A stretch of DNA of 64,000 nucleotides from a virus: positions 44,010-108,009 of IMG/VR virus record IMGVR_UViG_3300017938_000007, one strand, 5' to 3'. The notes beneath the pieces are model-generated. The model was not told where the DNA came from. It saw only the letters and a program-made list of their open reading frames with translations, and did not search any database. Of the stretch, positions 16,361 through 24,554 are shown in pieces. Numbering within the stretch: the stretch's first letter is position 1; the number at the start of each line of letters is the position of its first letter. The position numbers and the translations under genes were made by a program.

Positions 16361-16945
16361 AGACACGCGGTACTCGTACACTCTTTTTACCCATGTGTAA
16401 AATTCAAGTTGTGGCATTTGTCGTTTAGCGTAGTTGCAAGTTTTACAACAGGGAACGGAGTTATTGACTGCGTAACCCAGTGTGTTGTTGATCCGATCTA
16501 TCCCGTTGTGTTTTACAATGCCGTTAAAAACGTTGGGTCGGTTTAAACGGCTTTTGTTGTTTCCTTGAACAGGAGTCGCGCCGCAGTAAAAACAATTTTG
16601 CTGTGTAATTTTGCAGAAATCGTCAAAATTAAGCTCGAAATTTATGCCTCGTATTTTGGCATTCTTTTCGTAATAGCCGAAGACGTAGCGCATGTACGCC
16701 AAGCCTTCTGGCTTTCTGCCACGTGGTTTGCTCGACAAAGATTCAATGAATAAGCAGCCACAACTTTTGGTTCTTCCTTCTGTAAGATGCGCCGTCCTAA
16801 CTATTGTTTTATTGCCGCAATCGCAAATGCAATGCCACATTGTATACATACCTGTTTTGGTTCGGACAGACTGGCTGGGCTTTACTACGATCAATCGTCC
16901 AAATTTTTTGCCGATTAAATTTATGCGTTTCATTTGGTTTATCAT
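16343..16945 (-). CDS. HNH homing endonuclease with zinc-finger N-terminus
   Basis: A 200-residue free-standing nuclease. The N-terminal segment contains a zinc-binding module (CICDCGNK ... SCGCL) typical of phage HNH homing enzymes. The C-terminal core has CFYCGATP, then HNGIDRINNTLGYAVNN, and a closing CCKTCNYAK. It is paralogous to the enzyme at 50494, with the same order and motifs. The ATG at 16945 directly abuts a TAGTTA (minus strand, 16951-16946). The gene is AT-rich and opposes its neighbours, as expected of an insert. Confidence 0.9.
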   Translation of the reverse strand: MINQMKRINLIGKKFGRLIVVKPSQSVRTKTGMYTMWHCICDCGNKTIVRTAHLTEGRTKSCGCLFIESLSSKPRGRKPEGLAYMRYVFGYYEKNAKIRGINFELNFDDFCKITQQNCFYCGATPVQGNNKSRLNRPNVFNGIVKHNGIDRINNTLGYAVNNSVPCCKTCNYAKRQMPQLEFYTWVKRVYEYRVSSVLKD

Positions 16946-16960
16946 TAACTACACTGGTTT

Positions 16961-17890
16961 ATGACTTCTTGCGTTGGAATTTTAACATACAGACGTTTGG
17001 GCGCGCTTCAAACCATGATGGAAGGTTTGCAAAAACATTGCGCACAATATCCAACAGCTATTGCAGAAGACTGTGGTCAACGTGATGGAACCGCAGATTT
17101 TTTGCAAAAAGGCCGAAAACCGTCACCACGCAAAGACCTGTTGGCAACAGAGTACGTTGTGCCTGATGCTCCAATGGGCGTAAATTACCCGAATGTACGA
17201 GTATTCATGGGTGACAGGAACCTCGGTGTCACCGGAAATACTAATCGTATTATTCGATGGTTCATGGACGAAACGGATGCTGATCATCTGTGTCTGTGCA
17301 ACGACGATCTGTTTGTAGACGGCGACTTCGTGAAAGCCTACGCCAGTGCGCACAACGACCTGAGCGTCGGCCTTTTTTGTTTTTGTGATTTCGACAAAGC
17401 CTCACCCGCCATTTCCGGCAATCCTGAATCGTACAAGTGGACGACTTATCCGTGGCGCGGGTACAAGGTTAAATTGCTGCCTCGCTTTACGGGCATCATG
17501 CTGTCCATCACGCGTTCCTTGCTGAAAAAGGTGGGTTACTTTGACGCGGCTTTTGGCAAATTCGGCGAAGAGCACAGTGACTTTACCATCCGGTGCCGCT
17601 TGGCCGGAGGCATCAAGCTCGAAGGGCAGGACATGAACTGCCTTGACGTTGAGCACAAGCTATTGCGGCATCAGGATGTGGAAACTTCGGTTCAGGGCAC
17701 CGTGCGCAAGTGCGCCGACGAAGAAGCTGCCACCATTATGCGTCGTTGCACTGATGGTTACAAGTACCGGCACTACTATCGTCCCTATCTGCTCCTGCGG
17801 CCCAAATTTGCCAATGGTTACACCGGCGGCGGTATCTCCGTCGATGATTTGCTGGAGTCTGACTGCAAGTTGGTGACGGACTTGGTGTAG
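16961..17890 (+). CDS. GT2-family glycosyltransferase
   Basis: A 309-residue GT-A enzyme: N-terminal SCVGILTYRR, nucleotide-binding GVTGNTNRIIRW, and a DHLCLCNDDLFVDGDF segment containing the metal-binding DD. Later FGKFGEEHSDFTIRC gives the acceptor-site ED-type motif. It ends just before a TAGTTA-led virion gene. It may glycosylate a virion surface protein; the substrate cannot be read from sequence. Confidence 0.8.
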   Translation: MTSCVGILTYRRLGALQTMMEGLQKHCAQYPTAIAEDCGQRDGTADFLQKGRKPSPRKDLLATEYVVPDAPMGVNYPNVRVFMGDRNLGVTGNTNRIIRWFMDETDADHLCLCNDDLFVDGDFVKAYASAHNDLSVGLFCFCDFDKASPAISGNPESYKWTTYPWRGYKVKLLPRFTGIMLSITRSLLKKVGYFDAAFGKFGEEHSDFTIRCRLAGGIKLEGQDMNCLDVEHKLLRHQDVETSVQGTVRKCADEEAATIMRRCTDGYKYRHYYRPYLLLRPKFANGYTGGGISVDDLLESDCKLVTDLV

Positions 17891-17897
17891 TTATGGC

Positions 17898-18461
17898 ATG
17901 AAAAATAATTGGATCGGCAAAGTGCTCGGCGAAGACGCTACGCCAGCGCCGCCCGCGCCGGTAAAACCAGCCCCCTCGATTTTGCAGCAGGTGCTCGGCG
18001 AAGAAGAAGAAGAGGAAAAAACTGAGCCGAAGGAAAAACCCAAAGCCGAGGAAGCACCCAAAGCCGCCGAGGCGGAACCTGCGCCCGAAACCGATGCAGA
18101 CACGGCTGCCGCCGTTGCCGAACCCGGTGAGCCAGATCACGTCAGCGATCCCGTCCAAGTCCTCGCTTCCCTGTGGTCAAGCGGCGGCAAAATGGACGTG
18201 GCCATCAAGCTTTTGACCGAACCGGTCAGGTACACCGACTTTATTGGCTTGGTGCAGGCCATTGGCCCTGAAAGCGCCTTGGAACTGGGCCAAATACTGG
18301 ACGATCTGGTCGAGGGACAGGGCGGCGACGGCGCGCCACCGGCGGACAACATCTTGTCCCGCGTGGATGGTTTCAAAAAACAGCGTATCGGAGCCGAAGA
18401 CGGCGAAGTTCCTCAGCGCTCAGCCGGGGACGATCTGGCGGCAGTTACCCAAAGAGAATGA
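17898..18461 (+). CDS. Acidic candidate packaged/head-core protein
   Basis: A 187-residue protein. The N-terminus MKNNWIGKVLGED and an internal ILQQVLGEEEEEE are two copies of a related hydrophobic-GE motif that may be protease-cleavable head-targeting segments. Residues 40-75 are a charged Glu/Pro/Ala linker and the C-terminal half is helical (MDVAIKLLTEPVRYTDFIG). TAGTTA sits 4 nt before the ATG. It is upstream of the capsid assembly genes, so a role as an internal or core protein (like T4 gp67/68) is plausible. Confidence 0.6.
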   Translation: MKNNWIGKVLGEDATPAPPAPVKPAPSILQQVLGEEEEEEKTEPKEKPKAEEAPKAAEAEPAPETDADTAAAVAEPGEPDHVSDPVQVLASLWSSGGKMDVAIKLLTEPVRYTDFIGLVQAIGPESALELGQILDDLVEGQGGDGAPPADNILSRVDGFKKQRIGAEDGEVPQRSAGDDLAAVTQRE

Positions 18462-19189
18462 ATCCGTTTTTAGCCAAAGTCACAGGCCGGATACAGGAAG
18501 ACGACGCAGTGCCGGTACCGGCGGGCGCAGTCACCCGGCGCACGTATCGTGACCGCATGATCCAGCAGCGGCAGGGACGGCGGGCCGAGGACGAAGATTC
18601 CACCGCGCTCAAGCGGGTCGTTGGTGAAGCAAAGGACACCAGCATCATCCCGGACAATGCCGAGGAGATCAACGACATGGGTCTCTCCGTGCTGCCCAAA
18701 ACGATGAAACCGATCAAGGACGTGGTTCAGGAACCCTCGCATCCCAGCGGCGACCGCGAAAAGCTGATGACGCCTTACGCTGCGCTGACGGCCCCGGATG
18801 CCACGCCGGGGGCCATGACTCCGCTCGATCCTTCCAAAGTGCCCGGCAGTACCACCCAGAGCTTCACGGCAGCCGAACTGGAAAAAGCCGAGCCTGAACA
18901 AGAGGTTGCCCCGGAAGAAATTGAAGGGCCGGGCGTCGACAAGGCCACGCGGGCGATGGATGTGATCTTGGGCCGCACACGGGCCGGAAAACCCGCTGCT
19001 GACCGCGCTGAGGCCCAAAGAGCAGGCGCTATTACGTCTGAGGCTGCTGCGTACGCTGCTTTAAAGGTTGATCCGCCGGGCATGGCTGAAACTGTCGGGG
19101 CGGCCATGGTACCGGGGACACCGATGCCGGAACCAACGCCGGGTGATGGCAAGAGGATTTGCGAAGCTTTCCGGCACTTTATGGGCTGA
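18458..19189 (+). CDS. Candidate packaged/head-core protein
   Basis: A 243-residue protein overlapping the previous stop (ATGA). The N-terminus MNPFLAKVTGRIQEDD resembles the leader of the preceding gene. The rest is largely disordered, rich in Ala, Pro, Glu and Thr, with several hydrophobic-x-Glu sites (RVVGEA, ELEKAEPEQE). No enzyme domain is seen. By position and composition it may be an internal head protein or a scaffold component degraded during maturation. Confidence 0.55.
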   Translation: MNPFLAKVTGRIQEDDAVPVPAGAVTRRTYRDRMIQQRQGRRAEDEDSTALKRVVGEAKDTSIIPDNAEEINDMGLSVLPKTMKPIKDVVQEPSHPSGDREKLMTPYAALTAPDATPGAMTPLDPSKVPGSTTQSFTAAELEKAEPEQEVAPEEIEGPGVDKATRAMDVILGRTRAGKPAADRAEAQRAGAITSEAAAYAALKVDPPGMAETVGAAMVPGTPMPEPTPGDGKRICEAFRHFMG

Positions 19190-19205
19190 CGGCCCGCCTG
19201 CTGCT

Positions 19206-19487
19206 ATGCCAGAAACTGAAATTCCAACTCCTAAGCTGGACAGCAACCTGCACGTCGTGGTTACGCGTGAGCCGTTCATGGATTTTTACAACCTGACACT
19301 CGATGATGGCACCACGGAGGAACTTGAACTGGAAGAGTGTAAACAGTGGTTTAAGGAACGTGGGGCCAACATGGACAAGCTGGACAAGGTGATGGATCAC
19401 GTCTGGAATTTTTACCGGGCGGAGATCAATATCGTCAATCCCAAGGAACCGCCCCGTCCCAAATTGGCGCACGCCCCGAAGGTCTAA
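19206..19487 (+). CDS. Hypothetical protein (93 aa)
   Basis: Starts at ATG 19206; a longer frame to 19068 shadows the upstream gene. The protein is an acidic alpha/beta domain (DFYNLTLDDGTTEELELEE) ending in a Pro/Lys tail, with no recognised family. It is the last gene before a 219-nt gap ahead of the protease-scaffold. Confidence 0.6.
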   Translation: MPETEIPTPKLDSNLHVVVTREPFMDFYNLTLDDGTTEELELEECKQWFKERGANMDKLDKVMDHVWNFYRAEINIVNPKEPPRPKLAHAPKV

Positions 19488-19706
19488 AAAAGCATCCCCG
19501 CAACCTCGATTTGTATACGTAGTATAAGCCTGTTGTAATCAGTTAGTTATGCCAAGTATACTTCAATTTTGCTTTGTTTTTTGTGTCATCGGGATTTCAC
19601 GGTTTCAGTTAGTTTTCAAGTGTCTTAGATGCAGTTCCTCGATGTTTACACCGGCCAAGGAGCTTTATGCGTGTTTACAGCAAGCAGTTTTCTGCCGTAA
19701 CACGAC
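19488..19706 (+). promoter_or_regulatory. Intergenic leader before the capsid assembly genes
   Basis: This 219-nt AT-rich gap holds two GTATAC palindromes (about 19513 and 19556) and a TAGTTA followed directly by ATG (19544-19551). A 69-codon Cys/Phe-rich open frame (19549-19758) starts there and runs into the protease gene; it has low-complexity composition and I do not call it a gene. The region probably contains the promoter or leader for the protease-scaffold and capsid genes. Confidence 0.35.
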
Positions 19707-21422
19707 ATGCGACAATATCTTGTTGAAGGCGCGACCGGTGCTGTTCCTTTTTTTGTAGACAGGACAAAACCGTTTGTATTTGAGACCCGCACGGACGGCG
19801 CGTCCACGTCAAGAATTCCCGGTCGTTTTTCCATTTGTGATTGCGTCAACGGCAACAATCGGCGCTATTCCAAGAAGGTCTGGGAAAAGAACCTTCAAAA
19901 CGGTTCGGTGCTCCGGGAGTCGATGAAGCGCAATGCGGCCTTTGGCCTTCTGGAGCATCCCAAAGACGGCATCGTCACCCTGCTTTCCCCCATTTCCCAC
20001 CACGTTACTGAAGCTGACCTCAAAGAAACCAAAGACATCACGGGTAAAACGATCTACGAAGTCCACGGCACCATCGAACTTCTTGAAACCCCCGAAGGCG
20101 GCAAGCTACGGGCTTTGATCGAGGGCGGCTACAACCCGATGGTTTCCAGCCGGGGTTATGGCTCGCTCGAAAAAGGGACGGACGGCGTGGATAACGTGTG
20201 TGAGGACTACATTTGCGAAGGATGGGACGTGGTGATCAAGCCTTCCTTCGAGACAGCGGAACTCACCCCGGTACGCGATCAGCCAGTAGTCGCTGCGGAA
20301 TCCAGAAACAGTCTCAAGGCGAGCGATCAAACCGTACTGGCTGAAGCCGCCACTAAAATGAATTTGAAGGAATCTCCTTCAACTGGTGCAGAAATCACCC
20401 CTGCCGCCAGCGCACAAACAAAAACAAAACCTATGGAAATCAACGAAGTAAGAAGCCGTGTATCGGCGTTGCGGACGGCTGTGGAATCGTGCCCGTCTGA
20501 CCCGAATCGCATCAATGCGCTGCGGGAGGACATCGACTCAATCGGTCGGGAAGTTTCCCAGTATCGTGCCGCTGATCCGGCCAAAAATGATTGGGATGCA
20601 CAAAAGCTGCATCGCGAACTCGACAGCCTGAGCAACAAGCTGGGCGAGACTGCATCGGCTCCGGCCAAGCAAGCCAAGAGGCTGTCGGAGAACAACACCA
20701 AGCTGATGAAGGTCATCAATGCCGTCGCCCAGACGGCGCTGACGTACAAGAAAAAGCTTGGAGAGGCCCTCAAAACCGTCACCAGCAACACCAAGATGAT
20801 CGAGGAGTTGACCCGGCGCGGTCAGGGCTGGCAATCACTTGCCGAAACCCGCAAGCAAAAGTACGCCACGCTGGAGGATGATTTCAATACTTCCTGCGAG
20901 GCCCTTGACCTGATGCGGGATCGCTACCACGAAGATGTCACCGAACTGGGTCGGCGCATCATCGTGCTCGAATTCAAGGAAAAGGCGCAGACTCCCGAAA
21001 TCCAGAAGTCGTTGAAGGAAGCCACGCGCCTGCGTCACATCGCGGCCATTCGCGAGACCTTGGAAGGCAAAAAGCCGGTCACCGAGGAAGGTGACAAGGG
21101 CAAACTGGCTGGCGCGGGCCAGCCCAAGGAAGGCGAGGAAGCCACCACGGTCAAGAAAGAGGGCCAAGGCAAGGGCACCGGCGAAAAGGGCGATCTGGTC
21201 GCCAAGGAACCCGGCAATGTGGCACACGAATCCAAGGGCGGCCAACCGGCGACAGCGTCGGTGGCGGAGTCCAAGGATGCTCCAAAGGATTCAGCAACCG
21301 CTGATAAAGCCCCGGCTACTACGTCCGTGGCTGAGGCGAAAATTCTGCTCAGAGAACGTGACCCTCGTGGGATCACGGAGTCGTATGAGATGGTCAGACG
21401 GCTGAGCACAACCGCCAAGTAA
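19707..21422 (+). CDS. Prohead protease fused to scaffold (gp21-gp22-like)
   Basis: A 571-residue protein. Residues 35-190 match the T4 gp21-type serine protease: ICDCVNGNNRRYS, catalytic His84 in GLLEHPKDG, and Ser147/148 in NPMVSSRGYGSL followed by DYICEGWDVV. From about 240 it becomes a long coiled coil (SRVSALRTAVESC ... LGEALKTVTSNTK) and then a Lys/Glu/Gly-rich tail, like gp22 scaffold. The N-terminal RQYLVEG and the tail contain hydrophobic-x-Glu self-cleavage sites. It lies directly before the capsid gene. In T4 the protease and scaffold are separate genes. Confidence 0.85.
   Translation: MRQYLVEGATGAVPFFVDRTKPFVFETRTDGASTSRIPGRFSICDCVNGNNRRYSKKVWEKNLQNGSVLRESMKRNAAFGLLEHPKDGIVTLLSPISHHVTEADLKETKDITGKTIYEVHGTIELLETPEGGKLRALIEGGYNPMVSSRGYGSLEKGTDGVDNVCEDYICEGWDVVIKPSFETAELTPVRDQPVVAAESRNSLKASDQTVLAEAATKMNLKESPSTGAEITPAASAQTKTKPMEINEVRSRVSALRTAVESCPSDPNRINALREDIDSIGREVSQYRAADPAKNDWDAQKLHRELDSLSNKLGETASAPAKQAKRLSENNTKLMKVINAVAQTALTYKKKLGEALKTVTSNTKMIEELTRRGQGWQSLAETRKQKYATLEDDFNTSCEALDLMRDRYHEDVTELGRRIIVLEFKEKAQTPEIQKSLKEATRLRHIAAIRETLEGKKPVTEEGDKGKLAGAGQPKEGEEATTVKKEGQGKGTGEKGDLVAKEPGNVAHESKGGQPATASVAESKDAPKDSATADKAPATTSVAEAKILLRERDPRGITESYEMVRRLSTTAK
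20433..21422 (+). CDS. Probable internal-start scaffold protein within the protease gene
   Basis: An in-frame ATG at 20433 (codon 243) is preceded by ACAAAACCT, nearly identical to the AAAAACCT before the capsid-gene ATG at 21462. It falls exactly where the protease domain ends and the coiled coil begins (MEINEVRSRVSALRT). Translation here would give a 329-residue free scaffold, as lambda Nu3 is made inside gene C. Based on start-context identity and domain boundary; not proven. Confidence 0.5.
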   Translation: MEINEVRSRVSALRTAVESCPSDPNRINALREDIDSIGREVSQYRAADPAKNDWDAQKLHRELDSLSNKLGETASAPAKQAKRLSENNTKLMKVINAVAQTALTYKKKLGEALKTVTSNTKMIEELTRRGQGWQSLAETRKQKYATLEDDFNTSCEALDLMRDRYHEDVTELGRRIIVLEFKEKAQTPEIQKSLKEATRLRHIAAIRETLEGKKPVTEEGDKGKLAGAGQPKEGEEATTVKKEGQGKGTGEKGDLVAKEPGNVAHESKGGQPATASVAESKDAPKDSATADKAPATTSVAEAKILLRERDPRGITESYEMVRRLSTTAK

Positions 21423-21461
21423 AAACCACAACCATCAACAAAACAACAATAAGAAAAACCT

Positions 21462-22925
21462 ATGGTTATTCTAAATGAATCGGGAAGACCGATGTTGGCG
21501 TCGGATGGCGGTCACATCAGCCGCTTTACCGACATTCTTGAGTGGGGCTATCGACTGGCCGAAACGCCGGTCGGCGTCCCCGAAAAAAGTCCTCGCGGCC
21601 TCTGGGAGGCTCGCGGCTGGAAAGAGTTTGTCGCCCACATGCCGGAATACAAACGGCCTCTGGCGGCGATCATGCTCGAAAACTGCCGCAGCCGCTTTGG
21701 CCGGTTGGACGAAGTGACGCGCACGACCTCTCTCGGCACTTTCGATAAATGGATTTTTCCAATTATCGCGAACATGTCCGAGAACGACGTGATCGATCAA
21801 CTGGTTGCGTTGCAACCGATGGCTGGCCCGGTCAGCCAGATCGTCTACATGGACATCGTGACTGGCCGTCGCAAAGGCCGCACTCCGGCAGGCGCTCCGA
21901 TGTGGCGTGCTCTGCAAGGCGCAACTGACCGCGACGATGACGGTGACGAAATCGTTCAGGACGAGACGGGAACCAGCAATGGTTCCGGCGTCATTGTCTT
22001 GGAGTGGACGCCGATCCGCCCCGGTACTCTTACCGGCAGCGTCAGCACGACAAACATTGCTGACGATGGCAACGGCAACATCATCAACACGTCGACCAAC
22101 GCGACAATCGGTACGGTGGTTTATCAGGGTACCGGCGCGGGCACGGTCACGGTTAGCACGCTGACCTCGGCGAGCTACGACATCAACTACGCGTTCAACT
22201 CTGAAGGCAACCTTGCCATTCAGGATTATGAGATGAAGCTGTCGTCCACGCCGGTCACGGCCAAGGTGATGAAGCTCAAGACTCTCTGGTCGGAAGAAGC
22301 CGATCAGAACTTGCAAGCAATGTATAATATCAAGGCGGAGAGCGTCCTGCTCAATGCTTTGACGAATGCGTTGCAGTACCAGAAACACCGTCAGGTTATC
22401 TTCGACCTGCGCGCCAAGGCTGACGCTGGCTTCGTTGTGTGGGATGCGATTCCCCCGACGAGCGTCAACTACCAGACGCACAAGTTCTCGATCATCGACG
22501 CGTTTGAAACCGCGAGTAACTTCATCTTCGGCGCTACGAACATGGTGGCCGGTAACTGGTTACTGTTGGGCCTTCAGGCCGCGACGGTCGTTGCCACGCT
22601 GCCGCAGTTCGTACCCAAGAACAACCGGACACAGATGCAGGGTATCACCTACATCGGCGACCTTGGGAACAAGAAGGTTTTTGCTGATCCTCACTATCCC
22701 AACAACGAGTTCCTCGTTGGGCACAAGGGGGATCAATTTTTGACAACCGGTTATGTGCTCGCCGAGTATCAAAAATTGTACACAACGCCCGACATCGTCC
22801 TGCCGGACTTCATCCACCAGCGCGGGTTTGCGACCAGCTTCGCCCGGAAGATGGTGAATTCAAAAATGTACTGCCGTGGCCTGATTCAGAACAGTCCTAC
22901 TGCGTTTGGTCAGACCATTGGATAA
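21462..22925 (+). CDS. Major capsid protein, gp23-like
   Basis: A 487-residue HK97-fold capsid protein of the T4 type. It has RPLAAIMLENCRSRFGRLDE near the N-terminus, then PIIANMSENDVIDQLVALQP and VSQIVYMDIVTGRR, a Gly/Thr-rich insertion (about 175-245), and a conserved C-terminal half (WDAIPPTSVNYQTHKF, ATLPQFVPKN). The N-terminal arm would be removed by the upstream protease, perhaps after a hydrophobic-x-Glu such as RLAE (about residue 33). It is followed by a strong terminator. A partial paralogue of residues about 325-425 is encoded at 53420. Confidence 0.88.
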   Translation: MVILNESGRPMLASDGGHISRFTDILEWGYRLAETPVGVPEKSPRGLWEARGWKEFVAHMPEYKRPLAAIMLENCRSRFGRLDEVTRTTSLGTFDKWIFPIIANMSENDVIDQLVALQPMAGPVSQIVYMDIVTGRRKGRTPAGAPMWRALQGATDRDDDGDEIVQDETGTSNGSGVIVLEWTPIRPGTLTGSVSTTNIADDGNGNIINTSTNATIGTVVYQGTGAGTVTVSTLTSASYDINYAFNSEGNLAIQDYEMKLSSTPVTAKVMKLKTLWSEEADQNLQAMYNIKAESVLLNALTNALQYQKHRQVIFDLRAKADAGFVVWDAIPPTSVNYQTHKFSIIDAFETASNFIFGATNMVAGNWLLLGLQAATVVATLPQFVPKNNRTQMQGITYIGDLGNKKVFADPHYPNNEFLVGHKGDQFLTTGYVLAEYQKLYTTPDIVLPDFIHQRGFATSFARKMVNSKMYCRGLIQNSPTAFGQTIG

Positions 22926-22949
22926 CAGTTACTTACACAGTAATTTCAC

Positions 22950-22987
22950 CGAGGTCAACAATAAAATGTTGACCTCGTTTTGTTTTA
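22950..22987 (+). terminator. Rho-independent terminator after the capsid gene
   Basis: An 11-bp perfect stem (22950-22960 with 22967-22977) with a 6-nt loop is followed by TTTTGTTTT. It would end the highly expressed capsid transcript and lies just before the GIY-YIG gene. Confidence 0.9.
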
Positions 22988-23002
22988 TGTTATCCTTTGT
23001 TT

Positions 23003-23941
23003 ATGAAGAGCGAGTACACGAATGAACAGTTGATTGAACATGCCAAACAATTTGGAACCCGCGCTGATTGGCGGGCCGCAGGTGAAGTAGAACGTGGAGC
23101 AGGGCACCAAAGTCATTATGGCTGTGCAGTAAAGCGCGGCAGTGAATTTATACGCACATGCTGTGCGCACATGCCCAGTATGCGCGGTAAATTTACGCCT
23201 GTTCAGTATTCGGAAGAAGAAATTGCAGCGTCTGCTGCTAAGTTCAAACACCGTAATGACTGGAAAACTACGGAACCAAATTATTATCAAGCGGCGCATA
23301 GGCGGGGCCTTGTGGACAAGGTTGCAAGTCACATGGTGCCGCAGGCGCACCCCTATTCCGGCAGCTACATCGTTTATGCCTACGAATTTATTGACCGGCA
23401 CGTTTACGTCGGCCTGACCTTCCTGCCCAAAACCCGCCATGGCCAGCACATGCAGCGCGGCCCGGTTCACAATCACATGCAGGTCTGCGCCCAGTATACC
23501 TATAAAGTGATTCAGGACGCGCTTGGCAGCCCGCAGGAAGCCGTCCTGTGCGAGCGCCAGTGGATTACCCAGTACAAGGCCCAAAACTGGCAGATGCTCA
23601 ACGAAGCTGAAGGTGGAAGCCTTGGCACCGTCCAGATCACCAAGTGGACGAAAGAAGCTATCCTTGCCGAGGCCAAAAAGTACACTACCAAGCAGGAATG
23701 GATCGACAACAGCCAGATGTCCTACCGGCTGGCCAAGCGTGAAGGCTGGTTCAATGAAGCCGCAGCCCACATGCCCAAGCGGGTGTTGGGCATCGGTGCA
23801 GGCCGGATCGTATCAAAAGCTACCCGCCGTAAGCAGTGCGCTGCCAAGCTGGGCAAAAAGCTCACGCAGGCGCACAGGGAATCAATTTCAGAATCAATTA
23901 CCAATCACTGGAATCAAGTTCATGGCGGCGTGGTCGTTTAG
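23003..23941 (+). CDS. GIY-YIG homing endonuclease
   Basis: A 312-residue nuclease. Residues about 115-200 are the catalytic domain: SYIVYAYEFIDRHVYVGLTF is the GIY-YIG motif (variant VYA ... YVG), followed by the R of KTRHGQHMQR and a Glu in EAVLCERQWI. N-terminal and middle segments (SEYTNEQLIEHAKQF, WTKEAILAEAKKY) are repeated DNA-binding helices, and the C-terminus (RRKQCAAKLGKKLTQAHRE) resembles NUMOD3. It starts at ATG 23003 right after the capsid terminator. Typical free-standing homing gene beside a conserved target gene. Confidence 0.85.
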   Translation: MKSEYTNEQLIEHAKQFGTRADWRAAGEVERGAGHQSHYGCAVKRGSEFIRTCCAHMPSMRGKFTPVQYSEEEIAASAAKFKHRNDWKTTEPNYYQAAHRRGLVDKVASHMVPQAHPYSGSYIVYAYEFIDRHVYVGLTFLPKTRHGQHMQRGPVHNHMQVCAQYTYKVIQDALGSPQEAVLCERQWITQYKAQNWQMLNEAEGGSLGTVQITKWTKEAILAEAKKYTTKQEWIDNSQMSYRLAKREGWFNEAAAHMPKRVLGIGAGRIVSKATRRKQCAAKLGKKLTQAHRESISESITNHWNQVHGGVVV

Positions 23942-24551
23942 ATTTTTTTGTAAAACTCATGCCACGCAGATCGCACGTATCTTCACCGGTTAAGCGTCGT
24001 GCAATACTGATACCAATTCTGGTTATCCACCATGCAATACCGTCACGAATATGTTCGGGCACACCAAACGTTTCAAGTTCACTTTTATTTTCAGAGTAAT
24101 GAATTTCTTCGCTGAATTCAGCACAGATGGCTTCAGCTAAATGACCATGCTCTAATGCGTGGCAAATTCTACAAAGTGAAATTAGATCATCGGTAAATTG
24201 GTGCTCAAGACCGTGATGTTCGTAAGTTTTGTGATGCGTATCAAGTACGATTGGACGTTCTTGCTTACAGCGTGTGCAGGTATGTCCGTCGCGAGCATCA
24301 ACAAATTTTGACACTGTCGCCCAATAGGATGTATGCAGAAATTTAGTATAATCCATGCTACGTATACATTCTGACAAAACAGCTAAGTCTATGCCTTTAA
24401 CGTCCTGTTGAAGAAGTTCCCAGCTATTGCGCACCGTTATTTCCAAAGTCGGATTAAGCCACGCTGCAATAAAACGCTTGGTCAGGTGATCCGCGTGTGC
24501 GTACTTGGTAAGCGCTTCCTCGGCTGTTAATTTGAGATATTGTCGAGGCAT
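23898..24551 (-). CDS. HNH endonuclease
   Basis: A 217-residue protein. The central core is DGHTCTRCKQERPIVLDTHH followed by a second Cys pair and His (SLCRICHALEHG), an HNH/McrA-type zinc-supported nuclease fold. The N-terminal 80 residues are helical and the C-terminus is basic. It overlaps the end of the convergent GIY-YIG gene by 44 nt. It is AT-rich and at the end of a minus-strand group with a PLD nuclease, so it may be a homing enzyme or part of that accessory group. Confidence 0.8.
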   Translation of the reverse strand: MPRQYLKLTAEEALTKYAHADHLTKRFIAAWLNPTLEITVRNSWELLQQDVKGIDLAVLSECIRSMDYTKFLHTSYWATVSKFVDARDGHTCTRCKQERPIVLDTHHKTYEHHGLEHQFTDDLISLCRICHALEHGHLAEAICAEFSEEIHYSENKSELETFGVPEHIRDGIAWWITRIGISIARRLTGEDTCDLRGMSFTKKSKRPRRHELDSSDW

Positions 24552-24554
24552 AAG

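Noticed and set aside
19549-19758. A 69-codon Cys/Phe-rich ORF directly after a TAGTTA.
   Set aside because: Composition is atypical and it overlaps the protease start out of frame; the TAGTTA alone is not enough.
21471-22481. A 336-codon open frame antisense to the capsid gene.
   Set aside because: It lies wholly inside a confident capsid gene and has no recognisable features.
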